Source: Flavobacteriaceae bacterium (GTDB lineage Bacteria > Bacteroidota > Bacteroidia > Flavobacteriales > Flavobacteriaceae). Taken from it: 46,558 nucleotides of DNA. The translations under genes were made by a program, and so were the position numbers. The first letter of the stretch is position 1. Each line of letters opens with the position of its first letter. The notes beneath the pieces are model-generated. The model was not told the DNA's origin and searched no databases. It saw nothing but the letters and a program-made list of their open reading frames with translations. Below, one piece after another: positions 1 through 8,536 of this stretch. The stretch covers positions 1-46,558 of the forward strand of contig JABXIJ010000059.1 of assembly GCA_013373105.1 (NCBI GenBank). The letters run 5' to 3'.

Positions 1-607
1 CTATAATGAATTTGTAACTCAGGTAGATACTACTACAGTTAAAAGTTATGATTTTGAAAGTTTTAAAGCAGCATTTGGAGTAAAAGACTACAAGTATCAA
101 AACATTCATGTAGTTGCAGAAAAAAACAATGTATTTACAAAGTTAGATGATATTATTATTAACTCAGTTGTGAATAATAATTACTTTAAAAGAGTTAAAG
201 AATTGACTAATAAAAATTTAGATAGAACAGATTCTGTTTACGTACAAAACTTAGCCCAATTAGATTCTTTAAGAAAAGTATACATGACTGTATTAGTAGA
301 GGAAGCAAAGAAGCAATCTTCAGGAACTAGTATAGATTTAGGAGGAAAGAATGAAGTATCTAAAGAGTCAGAACTTTTTAATAATATTAGAAAAATTAAT
401 TCCGATTTAAAAGAGTTAACTGAAGAAAAGTCAAAGAAATATGAGGTTATAAACGTAATTTCTAATTTTCAGCCAATAGGTTATAAGGTAAAAGGTATTA
501 CAAAGAATTACATTTCACTTCTAGGAATAGCAGGAGCTTTCTTAACTATTTTAATACTTTTATTAATAAAACTTAATACGTATTTAGATAACTACAAAAA
601 AGAATAA
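1..607 (+). CDS. Wzz-like chain-length determinant, C-terminal part (5' truncated)
   Basis: The frame is open from base 2, so this is the last 201 residues of a protein that begins outside the window; the GTG at 170 is internal. The visible part is a charged, coiled-coil-prone stretch followed by a hydrophobic segment near the C-terminus (about 22 residues ending NTYLDN) and a short basic tail. A long periplasmic helical region plus a final membrane helix at the head of a polysaccharide locus fits the Wzz/polysaccharide co-polymerase family, which sets chain length with Wzy. The family call rests on topology and context, since the diagnostic N-terminus is missing. Its TAA overlaps the rfbB ATG by one base (TAATG), suggesting translational coupling. 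Confidence 0.6.
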   Translation, partial: YNEFVTQVDTTTVKSYDFESFKAAFGVKDYKYQNIHVVAEKNNVFTKLDDIIINSVVNNNYFKRVKELTNKNLDRTDSVYVQNLAQLDSLRKVYMTVLVEEAKKQSSGTSIDLGGKNEVSKESELFNNIRKINSDLKELTEEKSKKYEVINVISNFQPIGYKVKGITKNYISLLGIAGAFLTILILLLIKLNTYLDNYKKE

Positions 608-1608
608 TGCAAACCATATTGGTTACAGGAGGAGCTGGTTTTATTGGCTCAAATTTTATTGCTTATTATTTAGCTAAAAATAACAATTGTACAATTGTAA
701 ATTTAGATAAGCTTACCTATGCAGCAGACATTAAGAATTTAAGAGAAGTTGATAATAATGCAAGTTATAAATTTATCCATGGAGATATTTGTGATAAACA
801 ATTATTAATAAACATATTTAAAGAATATAAATTCAAAGGTATTATTCATTTTGCTGCTGAATCTCATGTAGATAATTCTATAGAAAATCCATCAGAGTTT
901 ATAAATACAAATATTGTTGGTACTCATAATTTGTTAGAAGTTGCTAAATTATTTTGGATTGATAACCCAGAAACTTCCAATAAACAAAATAGATTTCTTC
1001 ATGTTTCTACAGACGAGGTTTATGGTTCATTAAAAGAAACTGGTTTTTTTACAGAAAACACTCCATATGCACCCAATAGTCCTTACAGTGCATCAAAGGC
1101 AGCATCAGATTTTTTAGTAAGAAGTTACCATCATACTTTTCGTTTAAATGTAGTAACAACCAATTGTTCGAATAATTTTGGACCTAAACAGCATGATGAA
1201 AAATTGATTCCTACAGTTATTAGAAAAGCATTAAATAATGAGAAGATTCCAATTTATGGAACAGGAAAAAATGTAAGAGATTGGTTGTATGTAGAAGACC
1301 ATTGTAAAGCTATAGATTTGGTATATCAAAATGGTAAATCTGGAGAAACATATATAATTGGTGCAAATAATGAGTATACAAACTTAAAAATTGCTGATAT
1401 GGTTTGTGAGATTTTAGACGCTAATTTAACAAAAGAAGAATCGTATAAAAAACAAATATCTTTTGTAGAAGATAGATTGGGCCATGATTTTAGATATGCT
1501 ATAGATGCAACTAAAATTAAAAATGAATTAGGTTGGAAACCAATGCAAAACTTTAAAGAGTCTCTAGAAAAAACCGTATTTTGGTACTTAAATAAATACA
1601 GAAATTAA
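607..1608 (+). CDS. rfbB: dTDP-glucose 4,6-dehydratase
   Basis: Converts dTDP-glucose to dTDP-4-keto-6-deoxyglucose, the first committed step after nucleotide activation towards dTDP-L-rhamnose and related sugars; cytoplasmic, NAD-dependent extended SDR. Visible: the NAD-binding GGAGFIG at residues 8-14, the family's Thr-Asp-Glu catalytic motif (STDEVYG, T135-D136-E137) and YxxxK (Y160, K164). At 333 residues it is close to the usual length. It starts one base inside the preceding stop codon and is 2 bases from rfbA, so it sits in the polysaccharide operon. The TDE motif separates it from UDP-glucose 4-epimerases. Confidence 0.96.
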   Translation: MQTILVTGGAGFIGSNFIAYYLAKNNNCTIVNLDKLTYAADIKNLREVDNNASYKFIHGDICDKQLLINIFKEYKFKGIIHFAAESHVDNSIENPSEFINTNIVGTHNLLEVAKLFWIDNPETSNKQNRFLHVSTDEVYGSLKETGFFTENTPYAPNSPYSASKAASDFLVRSYHHTFRLNVVTTNCSNNFGPKQHDEKLIPTVIRKALNNEKIPIYGTGKNVRDWLYVEDHCKAIDLVYQNGKSGETYIIGANNEYTNLKIADMVCEILDANLTKEESYKKQISFVEDRLGHDFRYAIDATKIKNELGWKPMQNFKESLEKTVFWYLNKYRN

Positions 1609-1610
1609 TA

Positions 1611-2402
1611 ATGAAAGGGATTGTTTTAGCAGGGGGCTCAGGAACTAGACTACATCCAATTACTTTAGCTGTTAGCAAACAGTTAATGCCTGTGTACAAC
1701 AAACCCATGATTTATTATCCAATTTCTACATTAATCTCTGCAGGAATTAATGAAATATTAATTATTTCTACGCCAACAGATTTACCACTTTTTAAAAAAT
1801 TATTAGGAGATGGATCTCAGTTAGGTTGTAAATTTTCTTATGCTATTCAAGAAAAACCAAATGGATTAGCAGAAGCTTTTTTGATTGGTGAAAGGTTTAT
1901 TGGTAAAGATTCTGTGGCACTTATTTTAGGAGATAATATATTTTATGGTAGTGGTTTGGCGTCCTTATTAAAATCCAACTTAAATCCAGATGGAGGTATC
2001 GTATATGCATATCATGTTAATGATCCAGAACGATATGGAGTTGTTGAATTTGATGAAAATGGTAAGGCAGTATCAATAGAAGAAAAACCAAAGATTCCAA
2101 AATCTAATTATGTAATTCCTGGAATTTATTTTTACGATAATACTGTAATTGCTAAGGCAAAAAAATTGCAACCTAGTCATAGAAATGAGTTAGAAATTAC
2201 AGATATTAATAAAATGTACTTAATAGACAATAAATTATCTGTAAGTGTTTTAGATAGTGGTACTGCTTGGTTAGATACAGGTACTTTTGATAGTTTAATG
2301 CAGGCTAGTCAGTTTGTACAAGTAATAGAAGAAAGACAAGGTCTAAAAATAGGCTCTATGTTAGAAGCTGCAATTTCTTCTGGTTTTTTAAAGAAAAAAT
2401 AA
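1611..2402 (+). CDS. rfbA: Glucose-1-phosphate thymidylyltransferase, short form
   Basis: Makes dTDP-glucose from dTTP and glucose-1-phosphate, feeding RfbB. The nucleotide-binding loop GGSGTRLHP starts at residue 8, and the metal-binding aspartate lies in LGDNIFYG (D108). The AWLDTGT and ASQFVQ blocks are typical of RmlA. It is only 263 residues against about 290 for the family: after the QGLKIGS block the protein ends in SGFLKKK instead of carrying the usual C-terminal helices. The next gene's TTG starts 1 base after the stop, so there is no room for a frameshifted tail. The missing part is near the dimer/allosteric region in known RmlA structures. Confidence 0.93.
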   Translation: MKGIVLAGGSGTRLHPITLAVSKQLMPVYNKPMIYYPISTLISAGINEILIISTPTDLPLFKKLLGDGSQLGCKFSYAIQEKPNGLAEAFLIGERFIGKDSVALILGDNIFYGSGLASLLKSNLNPDGGIVYAYHVNDPERYGVVEFDENGKAVSIEEKPKIPKSNYVIPGIYFYDNTVIAKAKKLQPSHRNELEITDINKMYLIDNKLSVSVLDSGTAWLDTGTFDSLMQASQFVQVIEERQGLKIGSMLEAAISSGFLKKK

Positions 2403-2403
2403 A

Positions 2404-2952
2404 TTGAAAGTAACAGAAACATTTTTAAAAGGTTGCTATGTTATAGAACCCAAAATATTTAATGATAAAAGAGGCTACTTTTTTGAGAGTTTTAATAAAA
2501 AGGAATTTGAAGAAAAAACAGGGTTAAAAATTGATTTTATACAAGATAATGAGGCCTTATCCAATAAAGGAGTTTTAAGAGGTTTACATTTTCAGAAAGG
2601 TGAGTTTGCTCAATCAAAATTAGTCAGGGTCATTAAGGGTAAAATTCAGGATGTAGTAGTTGATTTACGAAAAGAATCAGAAACATTTGGTAAATATTAT
2701 TCAATAATACTTTCAGAAGAAAATAAAAAGCAATTATTTATTCCAAAAGGATTTGCTCATGGTTATTTAGTTTTAGAAGATGAAACAATTTTTGCTTACA
2801 AGTGTGATAGTTTTTATAATCCAGTATCAGAAAGTGGAATTTACTTTAATGATAGACAATTAGATATAAATTGGTTATTGAATGAAGAAGAATTAATACT
2901 TTCTGAGAGAGATAAAAACCTCGCAATTCTTAATCAGAATAGAGTATTGTAA
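2404..2952 (+). CDS. rfbC: dTDP-4-dehydrorhamnose 3,5-epimerase
   Basis: Epimerises C3 and C5 of dTDP-4-keto-6-deoxyglucose to give dTDP-4-keto-L-rhamnose. It is a cupin. Catalytic positions known from RmlC are present: H62 in RGLHFQ, Y138 in SFYNP and D170 in SERDK; FAHGYLV supplies another conserved His (H119). The tyrosine is the proton donor expected in true 3,5-epimerases. The start is TTG: MKVTETFLKGC matches the family's usual N-terminus and there is no upstream ATG in frame. It lies 1 base after rfbA. The reductase RfbD, which would finish rhamnose, does not follow. Confidence 0.95.
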   Translation: MKVTETFLKGCYVIEPKIFNDKRGYFFESFNKKEFEEKTGLKIDFIQDNEALSNKGVLRGLHFQKGEFAQSKLVRVIKGKIQDVVVDLRKESETFGKYYSIILSEENKKQLFIPKGFAHGYLVLEDETIFAYKCDSFYNPVSESGIYFNDRQLDINWLLNEEELILSERDKNLAILNQNRVL

Positions 2953-3002
2953 TACTACTTTAAATCTAATAATTAAAGAAAACTGGTATAGTATTTATAT
3001 GT

Positions 3003-4301
3003 ATGGATAGAAAAAAAATTCTAACTAAAAACATCTCATTAGGAGTTTTATATAAGTTTCTAAGTTTAATACTTGTATTTACTACAATACCTAATTTACT
3101 CAATTATTTAGAAGTAGAACAATATGGAATTTGGGTAACAATTTTTTCGTTAATTAATATTGTACTTTTTATAGATGGAGGAATAGGTAATGGTTTAAAA
3201 ACCAAATTATCTGAGGCTATAAGTTTAAAAGATTATAAACTAGCAAAGACCTACATTACTACAGCTTATATTTCAATAGGATTTATTTCTATCATTTTAT
3301 TCTTAATAGGAAGTCTTTTTATTTATTTTCTTAAACTTCAAAATGTGTTTAACACAGATGTTTTAACTGAAACAGAATTAAAAGCTATTCTTTACGTTAC
3401 TCTGTTTTTAGTTGTAACAGGTTTTGTTTTAAACTTATTCAAATCTTTTTATTATGCTAATCAACAAGCTTCTAAGGTAGAGTTAGCTATGATGTTGTAT
3501 CAACTTATTATTTTACTTACTGTTTTTATCTTATTAAATTTTTTTACTAGAAATCTTTTATATGTTGCTATTTTGTATGGAGGTTCAAACATTATAATTA
3601 GTCTAATTTTTACATTAATTTTTTTTAAAAAAAATAAAAAATTAATTCCTGCAATTACCTTTTTTAGCAAGAATAGAGTTAAAGATTTAATGGGCTTAAG
3701 TTTAGGGTTTTTTATAATTCAGCTCAGTATGATAGTTATTTATACAACTGATAGTTTGATTATAACAAATCTATTAGGACCTGCTGAAGTAACAAATTAC
3801 GATATAGTTTATAAACTTTTCCAAGTAATCATAACAATATCTGTAATAGCTCAAGATCCTTTTTGGGCACTATATACAGACGCTTTTCAGAAAAAAGATT
3901 TTGATTGGATTAAAAAAACAATTATAAGGTTAAATAAGCTATTTGTTTTATTCTCATTTTTCATTTTCATTTTATATATAATTGCAGAAGATGTAATAAA
4001 GTTTTGGTTACAAAGAGATTTATTATTAGAAAACAGTTTGCTTTTTTATATGTCCTTTTTTATATTGATAAGAGTTTACGGAATAATTTATATGTCCTTT
4101 TTAAATGCTATTGGAATAATAAAATTACAGATGTGGTTATATGTATTTGGTGCACTTATAAATATTCCTATTTCTATATTTCTTGTAAAGTATTTTAATT
4201 TAGGGAGTAGTGGTGTAATTTTAGGAACAATTGTTAGTATTTTAGGGTTATCTGTTTTCTTGCCATTTCAGACTTATAAGATATTAAAAAAACAATTCTA
4301 A
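3003..4301 (+). CDS. wzx: Wzx-type polysaccharide flippase
   Basis: A 432-residue, strongly hydrophobic protein with about 12 predicted membrane helices and short basic loops, the layout of the MOP-superfamily lipid-linked oligosaccharide flippases. The N-terminal ISLGVLYKFLSL and the early GIWVTIFSL block are typical of flavobacterial Wzx proteins. It would move undecaprenyl-linked repeat units across the inner membrane. A 50-base gap separates it from rfbC and 8 bases separate it from the next gene. It contains an 8-T/8-A run at 3619-3634, encoding part of a basic loop. Wzx proteins diverge strongly in sequence, so substrate specificity cannot be read. Confidence 0.87.
   Translation: MDRKKILTKNISLGVLYKFLSLILVFTTIPNLLNYLEVEQYGIWVTIFSLINIVLFIDGGIGNGLKTKLSEAISLKDYKLAKTYITTAYISIGFISIILFLIGSLFIYFLKLQNVFNTDVLTETELKAILYVTLFLVVTGFVLNLFKSFYYANQQASKVELAMMLYQLIILLTVFILLNFFTRNLLYVAILYGGSNIIISLIFTLIFFKKNKKLIPAITFFSKNRVKDLMGLSLGFFIIQLSMIVIYTTDSLIITNLLGPAEVTNYDIVYKLFQVIITISVIAQDPFWALYTDAFQKKDFDWIKKTIIRLNKLFVLFSFFIFILYIIAEDVIKFWLQRDLLLENSLLFYMSFFILIRVYGIIYMSFLNAIGIIKLQMWLYVFGALINIPISIFLVKYFNLGSSGVILGTIVSILGLSVFLPFQTYKILKKQF
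3619..3634 (+). repeat. T8-A8 homopolymer pair inside wzx
   Basis: Eight T are followed directly by eight A, then T and six more A. A one-base slip would frameshift the flippase. The reading frame is intact here, and such runs are not rare in DNA this AT-rich. Confidence 0.6.
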
Positions 4302-4309
4302 ATAATCAA

Positions 4310-5086
4310 ATGTCAAAACCTTTATTAAGTGTAATTACAGTTTGCTATAATTCAGAAAAAACAATTAGAGAAACAATTAATTCAATTTTAAATCAATCAT
4401 ACTCAAATTTTGAATATATTGTAGTTGATGGTAACTCTAAGGATAGTACTGTAGATTTGATAAAGTCATTTGAAGTTGAATTTCAAAAAAAAGGTGTCGA
4501 TTTTATTTGGATTTCTGAACAAGATTCTGGTATCTATAATGCCTTTAATAAAGGTATTAAATTATCTAGTGGTAAATGGGTGTCCTTCTTAGGTTCTGAT
4601 GACACATACACTCCTAAAGCTTTAGAAGTTTATGCAAAAACTATTAGTGAATCAAAAGAAGAAATAGATTTAATTTATTCTAATGTTGAAGTTAAAGACA
4701 ACCAACATAATACAACTGATACAATTAATGGTAAATGGTCTTGGCGTAAATTTAGAAGATATATGAATATACCACATGTAGGCTCATTTCATAATAAAAA
4801 ATATTTTTCTAAATATGGTTTTTTTAATGAATCATATAAAATCGCTGGTGATTACGAATTGTTGCTAAGAGCTAAATCTTCCTTAAAAACTATTAAGATT
4901 GATGAGGTAACAGTAAAAATGGCTAATAGTGGTGCTAGCAATAATCAAATTAATTTAGTTTTTAAAGAAACCTTAAAAGCTAAAAATAAAAGTGGAGGTA
5001 TTAATTTATTGCTTTGCATTATAGATTATTTTATTGCAGTTTTTAAATATTATTCAAAAAAATTAACAAGTGCAATTATTAGATAA
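4310..5086 (+). CDS. Family 2 glycosyltransferase
   Basis: A 258-residue GT-A fold enzyme that would add one sugar to the lipid-linked repeat unit at the cytoplasmic face. Visible: the N-terminal SVITVCYNS strand, VVDGNSKDST with the nucleotide-binding Asp (D40), the ISEQDSGIYNAFNKG block, and GSDD (D97-D98) as the DxD-equivalent metal site. The order and spacing resemble WcaA-like GT2 enzymes of exopolysaccharide loci. The C-terminus ends in a hydrophobic helix-like segment that may touch the membrane. Its last 17 bases overlap the start of the next gene. Donor and acceptor sugars are unknown. Confidence 0.9.
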   Translation: MSKPLLSVITVCYNSEKTIRETINSILNQSYSNFEYIVVDGNSKDSTVDLIKSFEVEFQKKGVDFIWISEQDSGIYNAFNKGIKLSSGKWVSFLGSDDTYTPKALEVYAKTISESKEEIDLIYSNVEVKDNQHNTTDTINGKWSWRKFRRYMNIPHVGSFHNKKYFSKYGFFNESYKIAGDYELLLRAKSSLKTIKIDEVTVKMANSGASNNQINLVFKETLKAKNKSGGINLLLCIIDYFIAVFKYYSKKLTSAIIR

Positions 5087-6260
5087 ATATCTTATTTATA
5101 GTAGTGTTTTTGCACTTTTTACAGAAGGTTTAACGTTTCATTATATAATCGACTGGAAGTTTTTCTACATTATTTTGGTGATTAATTTAAGCATACTAGC
5201 TTACAAAAATTGCTTAGTTACTAATAAAAATTTACTTATTGTATTTGTGTTTTTATTTACACATGGTATCATTATGTTTCTTATTCATAGAAACCCTCTA
5301 AGTTCTTTATTGTCACAACTAATTGGAATAATAATAAGTAGCTTTTACTATTATAATTTTATAAAAATTTTTAAAACTGAACTGTTATTTAAGGTATATG
5401 TAAATATTGCTTTTTATGTGGCTTTAATTGCAATTCCAATGTTTTATTTTAATATTAATTTATTTACACCAGATAGATTAAATGGCATAATGCTAGAACC
5501 TGCACATTACGCAACAATTATGTTACCTGCTATATATGTTGCTTTTAAAAAAGAGTCATATTTTAAATTAGTAGTAATTTTAATTACGGTACTGCTTTCA
5601 AAATCATCAATAGGATTTATAGGTTTACTATTAATGTTAATTATTCCAATCTTAAAAATTAAATATTTTTTGAAATATTCAATAGTAGTTTTTGCCATAC
5701 TAGGAGTTAGTTTTTACTACTTATATACTCAATGGATGGTTTCTACGAATGAAAACAGTGGGAATGTTATTGTAAGAAGAGTTAAACAAACTCAAGAATC
5801 TTTAGATGCTATTAAAACTGGAAAATTTAAGGACTATACTAATTTAAGTTCTTACGCTTTGTTGAGTAATATTTTTGTGTCAAAAAATATCTTTTTCCAT
5901 TATCCATTAGGAACAGGCTTAGGGTCTTATAAACATGAATATGAGAAAGTTTATCCTAAATTATCTCCACCACAATATCTTGTAAAGCAGAATCTTTCTA
6001 AAATAAATAAATTAGACGCAAACTCTTTATTTTTAAGATTACTTGCAGATTTAGGTGTTTTTGCTATACTCTTAATTTTATACTTTACTTACAGAAGTTA
6101 TAAGGTTTTTAAAAACGATAAAAAAGTTGCTGAGCAAGGAACTTTTTTTTACCTGATAATAAAATTATTAAGAGAAGGACATTATTTTCCGCCTGAGTTT
6201 TATTTTTTTGTTTTAATTTTCATAAAAGATTTTAATGATAAGAATACTACATATAGTTGA
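5070..6260 (+). CDS. wzy: Wzy-like O-antigen/exopolysaccharide polymerase
   Basis: A 396-residue polytopic membrane protein (about 10-11 hydrophobic segments) with a long hydrophilic loop around residues 225-310, the topology of Wzy polymerases, which join repeat units on the periplasmic side. The LEPAHYATIMLP block (E143, H146) is often seen in flavobacterial polymerases of this type. The start is GTG at 5070, overlapping the preceding GT2 gene by 17 bases, and the end overlaps the following GT4 gene by 26 bases, so translation of the three is likely coupled. Wzy and WaaL share a fold, and a second protein of this kind is encoded at 7313, so the roles could be swapped. Confidence 0.75.
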   Translation: MQLLDKYLIYSSVFALFTEGLTFHYIIDWKFFYIILVINLSILAYKNCLVTNKNLLIVFVFLFTHGIIMFLIHRNPLSSLLSQLIGIIISSFYYYNFIKIFKTELLFKVYVNIAFYVALIAIPMFYFNINLFTPDRLNGIMLEPAHYATIMLPAIYVAFKKESYFKLVVILITVLLSKSSIGFIGLLLMLIIPILKIKYFLKYSIVVFAILGVSFYYLYTQWMVSTNENSGNVIVRRVKQTQESLDAIKTGKFKDYTNLSSYALLSNIFVSKNIFFHYPLGTGLGSYKHEYEKVYPKLSPPQYLVKQNLSKINKLDANSLFLRLLADLGVFAILLILYFTYRSYKVFKNDKKVAEQGTFFYLIIKLLREGHYFPPEFYFFVLIFIKDFNDKNTTYS

Positions 6261-7320
6261 AAACTATTCGCTATCAGGAGGAGGCGTAAGTACAGTAGTT
6301 AAGAGTTTGGTTGAAGAACTATCTCAAATTAATTTTAAATCCTTTGTATTAACTTCATTTAAAGAAGATGAAGATAAAAATATCTATGTTGTTAATACAA
6401 GTAAATCTTGGCTATATTCTAAAGAATGGAAAATAAAAATCAAAGAAATTTGTTCCAAGAATAAAATTGATTGTATTCACATTCATGGAACATGGATGTA
6501 TCCTCAGTTTATTGCTGCAAAATTTTCTTTAGAAAATAAAATTCCTTTTATCTTATCACCTCATGGAATGTATGAGCCTTGGTTATGGCAAAAAGGTACC
6601 TTAAAGAAAAAAATGTATTTTAATTTTTTAACCAAAAGAATATTTACAAAGGCAGCAGTTTTACATGCAATAACAAAAAATGAAGAAAAGAATTTAAAAG
6701 AAATATTTGTAAGACCAAATATTGTTGAAATTCCTAATTTAATTAAATGCAATAAGGAATTAAATGAAGTTTTCTCTAGTAATGAAAGATATATATTATA
6801 CTTGGGAAGATTAAATAAAATTAAAGGAATAGATTTATTAATAAAATCTTTTATAAAAATTAAACCTAAGGGAGTAAAATTAAAAATTGCAGGTGAATTT
6901 AATCCATATAAAAATGAATTAGAAAAAATAGTCCTTGATGCAAATGTAAATAACATCGAATTTGTTGGTTTTGTAAGTGGTAAAGTAAAAGATAATTTGA
7001 TTAAAAATGCATTTGTTATAGCAACTCCATCTCATTCAGAGGTTATAGGAATGGTTAATTTAGAAGCTGCAATTTTAAAAACTCCAGTTATAACTACTTT
7101 CCAAACTGGTTTAAGTACTTCTTGGCCAGAAAATGGTGGGTTTTTGATTAATCCAAATGAAGAAGAATTAATGCAATCGTTAAAAAAAGTTTTAAAATGG
7201 ACTAATGAGGAAAGAAAAGAAAATGGACAAAAATTATACGACTTTGTGGTTAAAAATTATACCTGGCAAAATAGAATAGAGGATTGGAAAAACTTATATA
7301 AAAGTGCTATAAATGGATAA
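6235..7320 (+). CDS. Family 4 glycosyltransferase
   Basis: A 361-residue GT-B enzyme. The N-terminal lobe has LSGGGVSTVV (donor loop), HIHGTWM and SPHGMYEPW. The C-terminal lobe has LGRLNKIKGID (start of the second Rossmann unit) and the GT4 E-x7-E pair E269/E277 in SEVIGMVNLEA. The PHGM-EPW motif is common in polysaccharide-locus GT4 enzymes acting on undecaprenyl-linked acceptors. The ATG at 6235 lies inside the end of the polymerase gene, and the stop overlaps the next ATG by 8 bases. The transferred sugar is unknown. Confidence 0.9.
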   Translation: MIRILHIVENYSLSGGGVSTVVKSLVEELSQINFKSFVLTSFKEDEDKNIYVVNTSKSWLYSKEWKIKIKEICSKNKIDCIHIHGTWMYPQFIAAKFSLENKIPFILSPHGMYEPWLWQKGTLKKKMYFNFLTKRIFTKAAVLHAITKNEEKNLKEIFVRPNIVEIPNLIKCNKELNEVFSSNERYILYLGRLNKIKGIDLLIKSFIKIKPKGVKLKIAGEFNPYKNELEKIVLDANVNNIEFVGFVSGKVKDNLIKNAFVIATPSHSEVIGMVNLEAAILKTPVITTFQTGLSTSWPENGGFLINPNEEELMQSLKKVLKWTNEERKENGQKLYDFVVKNYTWQNRIEDWKNLYKSAING

Positions 7321-8536
7321 AATAGCTTCTAAAACAACTATATTTTCTTATTTAGCTTTAGCAGCTTTTCCATTAATGAAAGCTAATATTAACTCTATCT
7401 TTATAATAATTTGTTGTCTTTTTACGCTTTATGATTTTTTAAAAAATAAAAAAAAAATAATTTTTAATCCAAAAGTATTAGTTCTTACTTTGGTTTTTTG
7501 GATGTTTTTATTTTATGAGATTCTTTCATTAAGTTTAGATTTAAAAAATATATTACTTCATTTACCTTTTTTGGTTTTACCACTATTGTTTGTTTTTAAA
7601 CCAAATTATATAAACTTAAAAGTAAAAGAATATTCTTTATTAGTTTTTCAAGGAAGTGTTATAGTACAAAGTTTATTATACTTAGTTGTGTTTTTACAAA
7701 AACATAGCATAAATAGTATTTTCTATATTGATAATTATAATATTCCATTATTTAGAACCTATGTTTTAGAGAACACATCACTAGATATACATCCTACTTA
7801 TTTTTCTGCTTTTCTGCTTTTTAGTTTAACAATTTCATTGTTTAATGGCCTAAAAAAAGTTGAAGATAAAAACATGATTTTTCATGTTGCAAATATAATT
7901 ATAACCACCTTTTTAATTTTTGTATTTATATCTAAAATCATAGTTATAATACTAGCTTTAACAATTCTCTTATATATATTTTTTGAGTTAAGAAATAATA
8001 GACATTTTATTAAAACTTTATTTGTATTTATTTTTTTAGGAGGAAGTGTAATTTTTTGTTTTAAAAACCTAATTAAGAAAAGATTTAACGAAGTTAGGAC
8101 AGAAATTAATAGACCTTTAGTAGGAGATTACCATAATTCAATTAATATAAGAGTTGCTATATTTAAATGTTCTATAGATTTACTTAAAAATGCACCAATT
8201 TTTGGATACGGTAGTCATTTACAAAACAAACTTAATAATTGTTATAAAAATAATAATGATAGTAATTTCTATCTAATATCAGTATATAATACTCATAACT
8301 ATTATCTAAATTTAATTTTATATGGAGGGTGGTTTTTCTTTTTAGCTTTTCTATACTATATATATTACCTCATATTTAAACAGAATTATCCGTTATTAAT
8401 TATCATTTTTATTGTTCAAGTTTTACTAATAAATCTAACAGAAAATTTTCTTTCAAGGCATCATGGAATAGTATTGTTTATCTATTTTATATCATTATTT
8501 TTAAATCCTAAAAATATTTTTAGAAAGCATTTATGA
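7313..8536 (+). CDS. O-antigen ligase/polymerase family membrane protein
   Basis: A 407-residue protein with about 11 hydrophobic segments. Two landmarks fit the O-antigen ligase (Wzy_C) family: a conserved histidine in LDIHPTYFSAF (H160) and, after the large periplasmic loop, NTHNYYLNLILYGGW (H328), preceded by FGYGSH. In this family the second loop carries the residues that transfer undecaprenyl-linked glycan to an acceptor. As the locus already has a Wzy-like gene at 5070, this may be the ligase, or the two may serve different linkages. A 10-A tract at 7448-7457 lies early in the gene. It overlaps both neighbours (8 and 4 bases). Confidence 0.78.
   Translation: MDKIASKTTIFSYLALAAFPLMKANINSIFIIICCLFTLYDFLKNKKKIIFNPKVLVLTLVFWMFLFYEILSLSLDLKNILLHLPFLVLPLLFVFKPNYINLKVKEYSLLVFQGSVIVQSLLYLVVFLQKHSINSIFYIDNYNIPLFRTYVLENTSLDIHPTYFSAFLLFSLTISLFNGLKKVEDKNMIFHVANIIITTFLIFVFISKIIVIILALTILLYIFFELRNNRHFIKTLFVFIFLGGSVIFCFKNLIKKRFNEVRTEINRPLVGDYHNSINIRVAIFKCSIDLLKNAPIFGYGSHLQNKLNNCYKNNNDSNFYLISVYNTHNYYLNLILYGGWFFFLAFLYYIYYLIFKQNYPLLIIIFIVQVLLINLTENFLSRHHGIVLFIYFISLFLNPKNIFRKHL
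7448..7457 (+). repeat. Ten-adenine tract in the ligase/polymerase-like gene
   Basis: Ten consecutive A encode lysines at about residues 46-48 in the first cytoplasmic loop. A slip here would truncate the protein early. The frame is intact in this copy. Confidence 0.65.

Noticed and set aside
170..607. A 145-residue protein starting at GTG 170
   Set aside because: The frame stays open to the left edge of the window, so the gene is a truncated longer one and this GTG is internal.
2341..2410. Frameshift at the end of rfbA to explain its short C-terminus
   Set aside because: rfbC begins one base after the stop, leaving no space for the missing helices in any frame.
6561..6956. A 131-codon minus-strand frame inside the GT4 gene
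   Set aside because: Shadow of a well-supported gene; no homology-like motifs and no promoter.
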